From Algoriphagus kandeliae (GTDB lineage Bacteria; Bacteroidota; Bacteroidia; Cytophagales; Cyclobacteriaceae): 64,000 nt of DNA. The position numbers were made by a program, and so were the translations under genes. The stretch spans positions 310,001 to 374,000 of the forward strand of contig NZ_SPSB01000003.1 in NCBI RefSeq assembly GCF_004571135.1, in the 5' to 3' direction. The notes under the pieces are model-generated. The model saw only the letters and a program-made list of their open reading frames with translations, was not told the DNA's origin and searched no databases. Positions 52,701-60,866 of this stretch are shown here, one piece after another; the first letter of the stretch is position 1; the number at the start of each line of letters is the position of its first letter.

Positions 52701-55700
52701 CAATATTGAGTATTTGGAATTCTGGTTGCTTGATCCATTTATCGGAGGAGAAAATGGTCGAGTCTTAGATGGTGTTTTCAACCAAAACAATACGACCGGA
52801 GGTAAGCTTTATTTCAATCTCGGTGATATCTCGGAGGATGTTATGAAAGATGGTAGCCATGCCTTCGAAAATGGACTTCCAGCCGATGGGGACCCTACCG
52901 AAACCCGTCAAAATGAATGGGGAAGAATTACCCGGGAACAATTCCTTATTCCTGCTTTTGACAATTCAGCTGAAGCAAGAGAAAATCAGGATGTTGGTTT
53001 GGATGGTTTGAGAAATGAAGATGAAGCCGATTTCTTTAGAAGCCGATTCCTTGACCGAATCAATGTCAACCAACAAGCGCTAAATAATATCCTTCAGGAC
53101 GTATCAGCGGATGCATTCCAATACTACTTAGATGAGTCATTTGACGAGCAGAACGCTAAAATCCTGGAGCGATACAAGAAATTCAATGGTCAGGAAGGTA
53201 ACTCACCCGTTGAACCTAATCAAAATCTTTCCTTCACTCCTTCTGGAACAAACAATCCGGACAATGAGGACCTCAACACTGATAATACCATCAACGAGCT
53301 AGAGAATTACTACGAATACGAAATTGATCTTCGCCCGAACAATTTGATCGTGGGTCAAAACTATATCGTGGATAAGGTCACGGCAAACGTTGGAGGAGAA
53401 GCTGTGAACTGGTACCTATTCCGAATTCCTGTACGCCAGCCTGACAGAATTCAGGGAAATATTACAGGATTCAAATCTATTCGATGGATTAGAACTTATT
53501 TGACAGATTTTGAACAACCGGTCGTTTTGCGAATGGCTAACTTCCGAATGATTGGAAGTCAGTGGCGGGTATTCCAGGAATCACTTTTTGAGCGGGGATT
53601 TTTCGAAATTCCTGAACCAGACAATTCAAATGTAACCGTGGACGTGGTAGGGATAGAAGAAAACTCCCAGGGAAGCGATACTCAAAGCCCTTATGTACTT
53701 CCTCCTGGTATAAATCGGGATCGAGACAATACCTCCACCGTAGAGCGACGATTGAATGAACAATCCCTTCGGATCTGTGTGGAAGACCTTGCTGCTAGGG
53801 ATGCAAGAGCTGTTTTCAAAAACCTAACCTTGGATTTGGTGCAGTTTGAGCGAATCAAAATGTTCTTCCATGCCGACAGTGAAGATGCTTTGGATGGTGA
53901 GATTACCGCATTTTTACGATTGGGAACTGACTACACAGACAACTATTATGAAATTGAAGTTCCGCTTATCATCACTCCAAAAGGCACTCGTGATCCAAGA
54001 CAGATTTGGCCCTTGGAAAATGAAATTGACATTGCCATCCAGGAGATAGTTTCAGTAAAAACAGATCGGGATAATCAGGGACTTCCTCTTAACCTCCCCT
54101 ACTCCAAATCCATCCGGCAATACAAGGTAACAATCGTAGGTAGACCAGAACTCAATCAAACCCAGGGAGCAATGATCGGGGTGAGAAATCCGGGAACTGG
54201 GGCAGGAGGAAGCAGAAGTATTTGTCTTTGGGCGAATGAACTTCGAGTAACGGGACAAAATGAATCGAATGGTTGGGCAGCCAATGCCTTTGTCAATGCT
54301 AAAATCGCAGACCTGGCGGTGGTGTCTGCCTCAGTGAGACATAGTTCCATCGGTTTTGGAGGCTTGGAGACTAGATTATCCCAACGATCCAGAGAAGCAA
54401 CTACTCAATATGATGTTTCCACAAACTTCAAGGTAGACAAATTACTTCCTGAGGAATTGGGAGTAAGCATCCCAGTCTACATGAGTGTGGAAAATTCCAG
54501 CACTAGACCGGAATTTGACCCGCTCAACCCGGATGTGCCATTTGAAGTGGCTTTGCAAAAGTTTGAAACTGATCAGGAGCGAGATGAATATAGGTCCATT
54601 GCGCAAGATCAACTGAATCGAAAAAATATCAGTTTGAACAATGTCCGAAAGCTCAAAACAAACCCAGAAGCTCCTGATAGATTCTATGACATCAGCAATT
54701 TCTCCTTCTCCTATGCTGTAGGGACAGTTACACAAACAAACGCTCAAATACAGCGCTATGAATTCAAAACCAACCGGGGAAATATTACCTACAGCTTTGC
54801 TCCAAAGCCTTTGACGTTTGAGCCTTTCAAAAATTCAGAGGGATTATCTTCTCCGTATCTGAAATTAATAAAAGACTTCAACCTGAATTTTGCCCCAACC
54901 CAATTATTGGCCAGGGTAGATGTAGACAGAAAATTCCTCCGATCTCAATACAGAAATGATCAGCTTTCCACTTCTGGAGTTGATCCGCTGTTTCAGAAAT
55001 CTTTCTTTATGAATCGGTTCTACACCCTGAATTGGGATCTTTCTAAAAACCTTCGAGTCGATTACAGTGCTTCCGTAATGGCAGTGGTGGATGAACCTGA
55101 GGGAGATCTAGACACACAGGAAAAAATTGACTCAGTCCGTGCCAATTTTTGGAATTTTGGAAGAAGGACAAATTATAATCACAATGTTAATCTGAATTAC
55201 ACCATTCCATTTGACAAGGTTCCATTAGTCAACTGGATCCGTGCAGATTACCGTTATAACACAACCTACACTTGGATGACCGGAGCGATCGGGCAACGAG
55301 ACACTTTGGGTAACGTCATTCAAAACACCCGCGAGCAGACTCTAACCGGGAAATTTGATCTAATTAGACTTTATAATAAGAATAAAAAACTTGAAGCATT
55401 GAATGCTCCTCGAAGACCGAGCATTCCAGGAAGAAATGCTCCAACTGCAGAGGATACAATTGGCACCCCTTTCAGCAATAAGGTGCTTAAATTCTTAATG
55501 TCCGTAAAAGAAATAACCTTCAATTACGGCATAACGGAAGGAACATTCTTGCCAGGTTATTTACCAAATACGGGGCTCTTGGGTATGGATAGAGCTTTCA
55601 CCAATCCTGGATTAGCATTTATCTTCGGTAGCCAAGACCCACAAATAAGAAATGAATTGGCGGCAAGAGGCTTAATGGCTCCAAGTGCAGAACTGACCCA

Positions 55701-56841
55701 ACCTTTCCAGCAAAATCGTGCTATGAACCTCCGTTTGGGAGCCTTGGTAGAACCTATACGTGATTTCAGAATTACCCTCAATGCCGAAAAGCGAGAAGTT
55801 GGAAGGTATCAGGAAATTTTTAGGAATTCGGCAGATAATCCAGGTGAATACCTATCGATAAGTCCCTTACGAAACAATACAGCTTACTCCGTAACGACCA
55901 TACTTTTGGGTACTAGCTTTTCAAGAGATGATTCTCAAAATAATTCTCCATTGTTTCAAGACTTTGAAAACAACAGAGCAATTATCAAAGGAAGGCTTGA
56001 TGCATTGAACACGGCTAATGGAGAATATGCGATCAATGGGCAAGATGTATTGGTGCCGGCATTTTTGGCGGCTTATCGCGGACAAGATGCGGCAGAAGTG
56101 AATTTGAATCCTTTCCCTAAAACACCACTTCCAAATTGGAGAATTGATTATTCCGGCCTTTCCCGAATCAAGGGTCTAAGTGATGTATTTACCAGCATCA
56201 ATATCACCCATTCTTATGTATCCACTTATGATGCGAGTAATTTCTCCAATTCCTTACAATATCAGCAAGGATTAGAACTCTATAACACCTTACAAAATCG
56301 TCGATTCCCAACAGAAATCAACGACGAGGGCTTATTCATTCCAATCTATGTTTTGAATCAAGTAGTGCTGTCAGAAAGATTTTCGCCTTTGATTGGAATT
56401 GACTTAATGACCAAAGGCAGACTCAATGTCGCGATCAATTACAACAAAGAGCGAAATCTTGGACTCAACTTCTCCAATGCTCAAGTAACCGAACAGCGAA
56501 GCAATGATTTTGGGTTTAACCTTGCCTATACCAAGGCTGGCGTTAAAGTCCCATTCAAGTTCCAAGGCAGAGAAACCATTCTCAAAAATGATCTACAATT
56601 ACGGTTGGATATGAAAATCGTGGATACCCAGCAGGTACAGCGAAAAATCGAAGAGGGAAGTACGGTAACCAATGGAAACCTGAATATTCAGATTCGTCCA
56701 ACGATCGGATATGTCATCAATCAAAACCTGAATTTGACGATTTATTTTGACCGAACGATCAACGACCCTCGGGTATCTACCGCCTTTAAGCGAGCTTCTA
56801 CCTCCTTTGGTGGACAACTTCGATTTAATTTATCACAATAG
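49705..56841 (+). CDS. sprA: SprA, outer-membrane translocon of the type IX secretion system
   Basis: This 2378-aa protein (about 265 kDa) starts at TTG 49705 with a signal peptide ending near NVTAQ. SprA (Sov in Porphyromonas) forms the very large beta-barrel through which T9SS cargo and gliding adhesins cross the outer membrane. Length matches the family (about 2300-2500 aa). SprA_N-type regions with repeated TERFDYLF, VSFEKADLVSFQTRSLLGTRLDY and YVEGLTMISNRGLLIFPVLEPF motifs are visible in the N-terminal half; the C-terminal 900 residues are strand-rich and end in a barrel-like RFNLSQ. The maeB-ruvA-sprA-gcvH-vanZ order is, to my knowledge, widely kept in the phylum. Confidence 0.97.
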   Translation: MNFRTILTFCRGKALGTVCFILFGLFVGLGNVTAQQTRTDTTQTKIDSLNNRRLAPSFLLWQNQRTNPLFPIGNPFLNSYSPFFPNSLFDQSVRVQVDSTSQLRYNVFNQMDSTQVGTGQEYDFEEFSQIQEYKVRQEYWRNRARGGDGESAVEGRGLVPPLTVSPNFDRIFGGSDINIQPTGYVNLDLGAIFRRVDNPTLPIRQQRNGGFNFNQQIQMAVNGSLGEKMKIAANFDSNNSFDFQNQLKLEFDGFEEDIIQSIELGNVSMPVQNRLIQGAQNLFGVKTQMQFGKLNVTAVASTQRGRRDNLQIDANGQGRTFEIQASNYDENRHFFLSHFFRDNYERWLRGLPQVLSGVNVTRIEIYVMNRAANTETLRNFAAFMDLGEGRVLLNPSNPSIGPADPTAPTGNTANQLYSNISSNPTFRPFDTGSRAMEGALGLRKGVDFEQINGARKLDQTEYFINPQLGYVSLFRRLQNDEVLAVAYEYTYNGQVYKVGELTEDYQSRAEDELIFLKLLRPARINPQVPTWNLMMKNVYSLNASQILREGFQLQVIYRDDRTGLDNPSLLEGQEVKDVPLIRLTGLDNLNPQNDPAPDGNFDYVEGLTMISNRGLLIFPVLEPFGSNLEKRFLDTEGVLKDKYVYDTLYRTTQADAELVTRLNKYFIKGRLTAGSASEIQLPGLNIAPGSVVVTAGNIPLTEGVDFTIDYNVGRLVIINDAILQSGKQINVSFEKADLVSFQTRSLLGTRLDYLFSDKFNLGGTFLYLNERPNVTRIATGSETVRNSIWGLDANFSDESRFLTKLADALPFTNTKEVSQVQISGEFAHLIPGTSNRVDGDGASYIDDFEAAITPFNLGGAANQNWKLASTPQTPDNKFDLSSQTEDNLGATYRRARVAWYNIDNIFYRESGPGVPSNISREDRQNHYVRRVVPQEIFPQQDRDVIITPEPLFELAYFPSERGMYNYNPNLRQDGLLPNPRQNYGGVTRAITTEVDFDRTNIEYLEFWLLDPFIGGENGRVLDGVFNQNNTTGGKLYFNLGDISEDVMKDGSHAFENGLPADGDPTETRQNEWGRITREQFLIPAFDNSAEARENQDVGLDGLRNEDEADFFRSRFLDRINVNQQALNNILQDVSADAFQYYLDESFDEQNAKILERYKKFNGQEGNSPVEPNQNLSFTPSGTNNPDNEDLNTDNTINELENYYEYEIDLRPNNLIVGQNYIVDKVTANVGGEAVNWYLFRIPVRQPDRIQGNITGFKSIRWIRTYLTDFEQPVVLRMANFRMIGSQWRVFQESLFERGFFEIPEPDNSNVTVDVVGIEENSQGSDTQSPYVLPPGINRDRDNTSTVERRLNEQSLRICVEDLAARDARAVFKNLTLDLVQFERIKMFFHADSEDALDGEITAFLRLGTDYTDNYYEIEVPLIITPKGTRDPRQIWPLENEIDIAIQEIVSVKTDRDNQGLPLNLPYSKSIRQYKVTIVGRPELNQTQGAMIGVRNPGTGAGGSRSICLWANELRVTGQNESNGWAANAFVNAKIADLAVVSASVRHSSIGFGGLETRLSQRSREATTQYDVSTNFKVDKLLPEELGVSIPVYMSVENSSTRPEFDPLNPDVPFEVALQKFETDQERDEYRSIAQDQLNRKNISLNNVRKLKTNPEAPDRFYDISNFSFSYAVGTVTQTNAQIQRYEFKTNRGNITYSFAPKPLTFEPFKNSEGLSSPYLKLIKDFNLNFAPTQLLARVDVDRKFLRSQYRNDQLSTSGVDPLFQKSFFMNRFYTLNWDLSKNLRVDYSASVMAVVDEPEGDLDTQEKIDSVRANFWNFGRRTNYNHNVNLNYTIPFDKVPLVNWIRADYRYNTTYTWMTGAIGQRDTLGNVIQNTREQTLTGKFDLIRLYNKNKKLEALNAPRRPSIPGRNAPTAEDTIGTPFSNKVLKFLMSVKEITFNYGITEGTFLPGYLPNTGLLGMDRAFTNPGLAFIFGSQDPQIRNELAARGLMAPSAELTQPFQQNRAMNLRLGALVEPIRDFRITLNAEKREVGRYQEIFRNSADNPGEYLSISPLRNNTAYSVTTILLGTSFSRDDSQNNSPLFQDFENNRAIIKGRLDALNTANGEYAINGQDVLVPAFLAAYRGQDAAEVNLNPFPKTPLPNWRIDYSGLSRIKGLSDVFTSINITHSYVSTYDASNFSNSLQYQQGLELYNTLQNRRFPTEINDEGLFIPIYVLNQVVLSERFSPLIGIDLMTKGRLNVAINYNKERNLGLNFSNAQVTEQRSNDFGFNLAYTKAGVKVPFKFQGRETILKNDLQLRLDMKIVDTQQVQRKIEEGSTVTNGNLNIQIRPTIGYVINQNLNLTIYFDRTINDPRVSTAFKRASTSFGGQLRFNLSQ

Positions 56842-56865
56842 ATTTTTTCCAATTAGGAATCGTCT

Positions 56866-56873
56866 TATTTTTG
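56866..56873 (+). promoter_or_regulatory. candidate -7 box of gcvH
   Basis: TATTTTTG matches TAnnTTTG 23 nt before the gcvH ATG. A TTTT sits at 56843-56846, 19 nt upstream, in place of TTTG. It would give gcvH transcription independent of sprA. Confidence 0.42.
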
Positions 56874-56896
56874 GAGACCTTAATCAATCATAAAAC

Positions 56897-57277
56897 ATGA
56901 ATTTCCCAGAAGAATTAAAGTACACCAAAGACCATGAGTGGGTTCGTATCGAAGGAGATATTGCCACAGTGGGAATTACCGAATTTGCACAGGGCGAATT
57001 GGGTGATATCGTTTATGTCGAAGTAGAGACAGTAGGCGAAACAATTGAAGCAGGAGAAGTCTTTGGAACGGTAGAAGCTGTGAAAACAGTATCTGATCTT
57101 TTCATGCCGATTTCAGGAGAAATTTTGGAATTCAACGAGGAATTGGAAAGTTCTCCAGAACTTGTAAATGAATCTCCTTATGAAGACGGTTGGATGATCA
57201 AAATCAAAATTGATGGAGACCTTCCAGCTGATTTATTGTCTTCAGAAAGCTACGCTGAACTAGTAGGGAAAAATTAA
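56897..57277 (+). CDS. gcvH: glycine cleavage system H protein
   Basis: This 126-aa lipoyl carrier shuttles the aminomethyl group between the P, T and L proteins of glycine cleavage. The lipoylated residue is Lys63 in [15 protein letters not shown], with the full barrel-sandwich hybrid fold ([42 protein letters not shown]). gcvP and gcvT are not in the window, so this single gene travels with the T9SS gene sprA. Confidence 0.96.
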   Translation: MNFPEELKYTKDHEWVRIEGDIATVGITEFAQGELGDIVYVEVETVGETIEAGEVFGTVEAVKTVSDLFMPISGEILEFNEELESSPELVNESPYEDGWMIKIKIDGDLPADLLSSESYAELVGKN

Positions 57278-57285
57278 TCAGTCAG

Positions 57286-57630
57286 TTGCGGGTTTTTCTT
57301 GGGATCACCTGGTTAATAATTTTAGGTTTTGCGATGCTGACACCCGGCGACCGCTTACCAGAAATTAACGCATTTGATTTTCAAGATAAAGTCATCCACA
57401 CGATTTGCTTTCTCGTCCTTTCATTTATTTGGGCAGGTGTTTCAAGCAACCATTTGAAGAAAGGAAAAAAGTCAATCAACTGGCTCATTTTCATACCTTT
57501 AGCCATAATTCCTTCTGTCGCTTTTGAGATTGGACAACTATGGATTCCAAATCGATCCTTTGATTGGTGGGACTTGGTATTCAACCAATTGGGTATTTGG
57601 CTAGGGCTCTTTGGATATTTTAAGATTTGA
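57286..57630 (+). CDS. VanZ-family membrane protein
   Basis: This 114-aa protein starts at TTG 57286, eight bases after gcvH. It has three to four membrane helices, with the VanZ-like pattern TPGDRLPEINAFDFQDKVIHTICFLVLSF and SVAFEIGQLWIPNRSFDWWDLVFNQLGIWLG. The family includes VanZ of teicoplanin resistance, but most members have no known function. The stable position behind sprA-gcvH suggests an envelope role, not drug resistance. Confidence 0.87.
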   Translation: MRVFLGITWLIILGFAMLTPGDRLPEINAFDFQDKVIHTICFLVLSFIWAGVSSNHLKKGKKSINWLIFIPLAIIPSVAFEIGQLWIPNRSFDWWDLVFNQLGIWLGLFGYFKI

Positions 57631-57643
57631 CGATGTTAAATCA

Positions 57644-57675
57644 TTTGCAATAATCTTGGGAAATCCTTAGACTTG
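57644..57675 (+). promoter_or_regulatory. candidate promoter of the first tonB paralogue
   Basis: TTTG (57644-57647), a 20-nt spacer and TAGACTTG (57668-57675) give one mismatch from the consensus. The start site would be near 57682, with a leader of about 40 nt. Confidence 0.45.
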
Positions 57676-57721
57676 TTAGATAAATAGAATAAAAATTAAC
57701 CTATCATAAACCAAACACGCT

Positions 57722-58399
57722 ATGGAAGCAAAAAAGACCCCAAGCGCTGACCTTACCAGAACTTCAGGAATGTTCCTGAATTTGGGCTTGGCAGTTGCTG
57801 TAGGTGCTGTCCTAGTGGCCTTTGAATGGAAGTCATTCGACGATGGATCTCTTAAGGATCTAGGAATGGCTGATGATAATTTTGAAGAGCTACTGGATAT
57901 TCCAATCACCGAACAACCACCACCACCGCCACCACCACCAGTTGAGCAGCCGATCATTCAAGAGATTCCTGATGAAGTAGAAATCGAAGAAAAGATCGAA
58001 GTAAACTTTGACGTAAACGTTGAAGAAGAAACTGTGATCGAAGAAGTTGTTATTGCGGAAGCTCCGGTAGAAGAAAAAGCAGACGAAATCTTTGACGTGG
58101 TAGAAACTCAGCCTCAACCACCAGGTGGAATGTCAGGTTGGAATGAATACTTGAGAAAGAACTTGAAATACCCAACTCAAGCAAGACGTATGGGTATCGA
58201 AGGTACAGTAATCGTAGTATTCGTTATTAACGTTGACGGTTCTATCCAAGACGTAGAAGTACTTCGAGGAATCGGAGGAGGTTGCGACGAAGAAGCTGTG
58301 AAAGTAGTACAAGATGCTCCTAAGTGGGAACCTGGTAAGCAAAGAGGTCGTCCAGTACGTACTCGAATGAGATTACCAATCCGATTCAAGCTGAGCTAA
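57722..58399 (+). CDS. tonB: energy transducer TonB
   Basis: This 225-aa inner-membrane protein has one N-terminal helix (FLNLGLAVAVGAVLVAFEW, preceded by a short cytoplasmic stretch), then an acidic and proline-rich periplasmic linker with eight consecutive Pro residues near residue 67 and Glu/Val repeats. The TonB C-terminal domain follows (about 135-225; WNEYLRKNLKYPTQARRMGIEGTVIVVFVINVDGSIQDVEVLRGIGGG). It would pass proton-motive energy from ExbB/ExbD to TonB receptors such as that at 10148-12559, or to gliding/T9SS parts. A terminator follows and then a close paralogue. Confidence 0.92.
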   Translation: MEAKKTPSADLTRTSGMFLNLGLAVAVGAVLVAFEWKSFDDGSLKDLGMADDNFEELLDIPITEQPPPPPPPPVEQPIIQEIPDEVEIEEKIEVNFDVNVEEETVIEEVVIAEAPVEEKADEIFDVVETQPQPPGGMSGWNEYLRKNLKYPTQARRMGIEGTVIVVFVINVDGSIQDVEVLRGIGGGCDEEAVKVVQDAPKWEPGKQRGRPVRTRMRLPIRFKLS

Positions 58400-58420
58400 T
58401 CGAATCAATAATAAAATTTA

Positions 58421-58448
58421 AGCCCGAATAATAATTCGGGCTTTTTTT
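58421..58448 (+). terminator. Rho-independent terminator after tonB
   Basis: Arms agcccgaat (58421-58429) and attcgggct (58434-58442) form a 9-bp stem with loop aata, followed by seven T residues. Confidence 0.92.
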
Positions 58449-58556
58449 GTGCCTTAGTTTTTAAAACTTTTAACATAGTTAAAGTCGGTTAATTAGCTAT
58501 TTATCAGCTATTTATTGGGTATTTTCTACTATCGTTTCATTTAAACCTCATAAAAC

Positions 58557-59227
58557 ATGGAACCAAGAAAAACCCAAAAGCAGATCTAAGAAAATGGTCT
58601 TCTCCCCTATTTAACCTAGGGTTAGTAATTAGTATCGGTCTTTGTCTTGTTGCCTTTGAATGGAAATCTTATTCAGACTCTCCTATCAAAGAGATTAATA
58701 AGGAATCAGAAATTTGGGACATTCCAGACATCCCCAATACCTTCCAAACACCTCCTCCTCCACCGGTTGAAATACCTCCAATCATCCAAGTTCAACCCAA
58801 TGAAATCCAAATCGATCCTACTTTGATTTCAATTGATATCAATACTACGGAAACAACCGAAATTCCAGAAGTTATCATTTCTGATGATCCTCCTATAATT
58901 GATAAAGCTGAGGAGATCATGGACTTCACAGAAGTTCAAGCAAGCTTCAAAGGAGGGATGGAAGCTTGGTATGAGTATTTAAGAAAGAACCTCAAATACC
59001 CTTCCCAGGCCAAAAGAATGGGAATAGAAGGCGTAGTTTTAATCCGGTTTGTAGTAAATAAGGATGGAAGTGTCCAAGATGTCGAAGTTGTCAGACCCCT
59101 AGGTGGAGGGTGTGATGAGGTAGCCAAAGAAGTGATCGAAAACTCTCCAGAGTGGACACCTGGAAAAATGGGAGGAAGACCTGTTAGATCTAGAATGGTG
59201 ATTCCAATTCGCTTTAAACTTCAATAG
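58557..59227 (+). pseudogene. second tonB-type energy transducer, frameshifted near its start
   Basis: ATG 58557 opens MEPRKTQKQI and stops at once, but from the A5 tract 58568-58572 the -1 frame is open to the stop at 59225-59227. Read across the shift the protein begins MEPRK-NPKADLRKWSSPLFNLGLVISIGLCLVAFEW. This aligns residue for residue with the upstream paralogue's membrane segment. A six-base A tract would restore the frame. The rest is a normal TonB protein: a short PPPPP linker and a C-terminal domain with WYEYLRKNLKYPSQAKRMGIEGVVLIRFVVNKDGSVQDVEV. Without the shift only a TTG at 58823 could start translation, giving 134 aa with no anchor. It is a recent pseudogene, a slippage-dependent gene, or a sequencing error. 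Confidence 0.78.
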
Positions 59228-59297
59228 CACTTAAAATCGAATGAATTTTACTACGATGGAATAGAAGGATGATTTAAAAACTGTAATTTGGGTAAGT

Positions 59298-60866
59298 ATG
59301 AAAATGAACAAAATACTTACCCTTATTTTATTTCTGGTAACGTTTGCCTGTCAAAGTCCAAAATTTGACTTGGTTATCAAAAACGGAACTGTATATACTG
59401 GAGATGGTAGTGAAGGTCAGGTCATGGATGTGGGGATTTCAGGAGACAGAATTACTTTTTTGGGAAAACTTGGCTCCTTTGAAAGCAATGATATAATCGA
59501 TGCAACAGGAATGGCTGTTGCACCGGGATTCATTGACATGCATACCCATTTAGAGCCGATTCTCGAAATGCCATTGGCTGAATCATTGGTGCGCCAAGGT
59601 GTAACGCTCTCACTGGGTGGCCCTGATGGAAATAGCCCTTTACCTTTAGACAGCTATTTGGATACGCTCGAACAAATAGAAATCGGTCCTAATTTGGCTT
59701 ATTTGGTCGGTCATAATTCTATTCGAAGAGCATTTTTGGGAAATGTTGACCGTGAGCCGACAGAAGCGGAATTAGCGGCCATGAAGGAGGAAGTGGGCAA
59801 AGCTATGGATGCGGGTGCTTTTGGTATTTCTACCGGCTTAAAATATTTACCCGGCACATTCGCCAAACTGGATGAAGTCATAGCTCTGTCCGATGTTGCT
59901 GCGGCGAAAGGAGGGATTTATACTTCACATCTTCGTGAAGAAGGGCTAGGCCTTATTGATGCTGTTCAAGAAGCCATTCAAATTTCTCGCGATGCCCAAA
60001 TACCGGTTGTGTTAACCCATCACAAAGCTATAGGGGTGAAAATGTGGGGTGCTAGTAAAAAGACTTTAGCGCTCGTTGATTCAGCACGTCAGCTAGGTTT
60101 AGACATCATGATGGATCAGTACCCCTACACAGCAAGTCACACAGGAATAAGCGTTTTAATCCCAAGTTGGGCTCTAGAAGGTGGAAAATTCCAAGAACGA
60201 GTAAATAATCCTGCTTTAAAAGACAGTATCAAATCAGGAATCATATTCGCCATTTTGAATGACCGAGGCGGAAGCGATTTGAAGCGAATCCAATTTTCCA
60301 CTGTACAATGGGATCGAAGTTTGGAGGGAAAAACCCTGTACGATTGGATTGTTCGAGAGGGAGAAGAACCAACTGTAGAAAATGGAGCTGAATATGTCAT
60401 TCAAGCACAGTTGAATGGAGGCACAGGAACAATCTATCATGCTATGGACGAGGCGGATGTAGAGCGAATCATGCAACATCCCATGACAATGATTGGGTCT
60501 GATGGAAGACTTTCAAAGCCAGGACAAGGTCATCCACACCCAAGAGCTTATGGGACCTTCCCAAGAGTTTTGGGATATTATGTAAGAGAAAAGAAAATCA
60601 TGGACCTGGCAATGGCTATCCATAAGATGACCGGCCTATCAGCAAAAAGACTTGGATTAACTGATCGAGGAATCATTAAGCAAGGCGCTTTTGCTGACAT
60701 CACTATTTTCAATCCCGAGACGGTTATAGATCAAGCAACTTTCATTAATCCGCATCAATATCCAAAAGGAATCGAATACGTAATTATCAATGGAAAATTT
60801 GCGGTGAAAGAAGGTGAATTTCAGCAAAAAGGCTTTGGAAGAGTCATTCGGAAAAATCGACTTTAA
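59298..60866 (+). CDS. D-aminoacylase/N-acyl-D-amino-acid deacylase-family lipoprotein
   Basis: This 522-aa amidohydrolase has lipobox VTFAC (Cys18). The metal-ligand motif is APGFIDMHTHLEP (His82, His84). YTSHLREEG, LTHHKAIG and GSDGRLSKPGQGHPHPRAYGTFPRVLGYYVREK match the D-aminoacylase family, which removes acyl groups from N-acyl-D-amino acids, or dipeptides in some members. Lipidation would place it in the periplasm, where it could act on cell-wall D-amino-acid products. It overlaps yicC tail-to-tail by 4 nt. Confidence 0.9.
   Translation: MKMNKILTLILFLVTFACQSPKFDLVIKNGTVYTGDGSEGQVMDVGISGDRITFLGKLGSFESNDIIDATGMAVAPGFIDMHTHLEPILEMPLAESLVRQGVTLSLGGPDGNSPLPLDSYLDTLEQIEIGPNLAYLVGHNSIRRAFLGNVDREPTEAELAAMKEEVGKAMDAGAFGISTGLKYLPGTFAKLDEVIALSDVAAAKGGIYTSHLREEGLGLIDAVQEAIQISRDAQIPVVLTHHKAIGVKMWGASKKTLALVDSARQLGLDIMMDQYPYTASHTGISVLIPSWALEGGKFQERVNNPALKDSIKSGIIFAILNDRGGSDLKRIQFSTVQWDRSLEGKTLYDWIVREGEEPTVENGAEYVIQAQLNGGTGTIYHAMDEADVERIMQHPMTMIGSDGRLSKPGQGHPHPRAYGTFPRVLGYYVREKKIMDLAMAIHKMTGLSAKRLGLTDRGIIKQGAFADITIFNPETVIDQATFINPHQYPKGIEYVIINGKFAVKEGEFQQKGFGRVIRKNRL

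Noticed and set aside
56842-56896. Glycine riboswitch before gcvH
   Set aside because: The gap is only 55 bp, too short for the aptamer, and shows no matching structure.
57914-57938. Simple-sequence run of cca/ccg triplets that looks like a microsatellite
   Set aside because: It encodes the eight-Pro linker of TonB, which is normal for the family.
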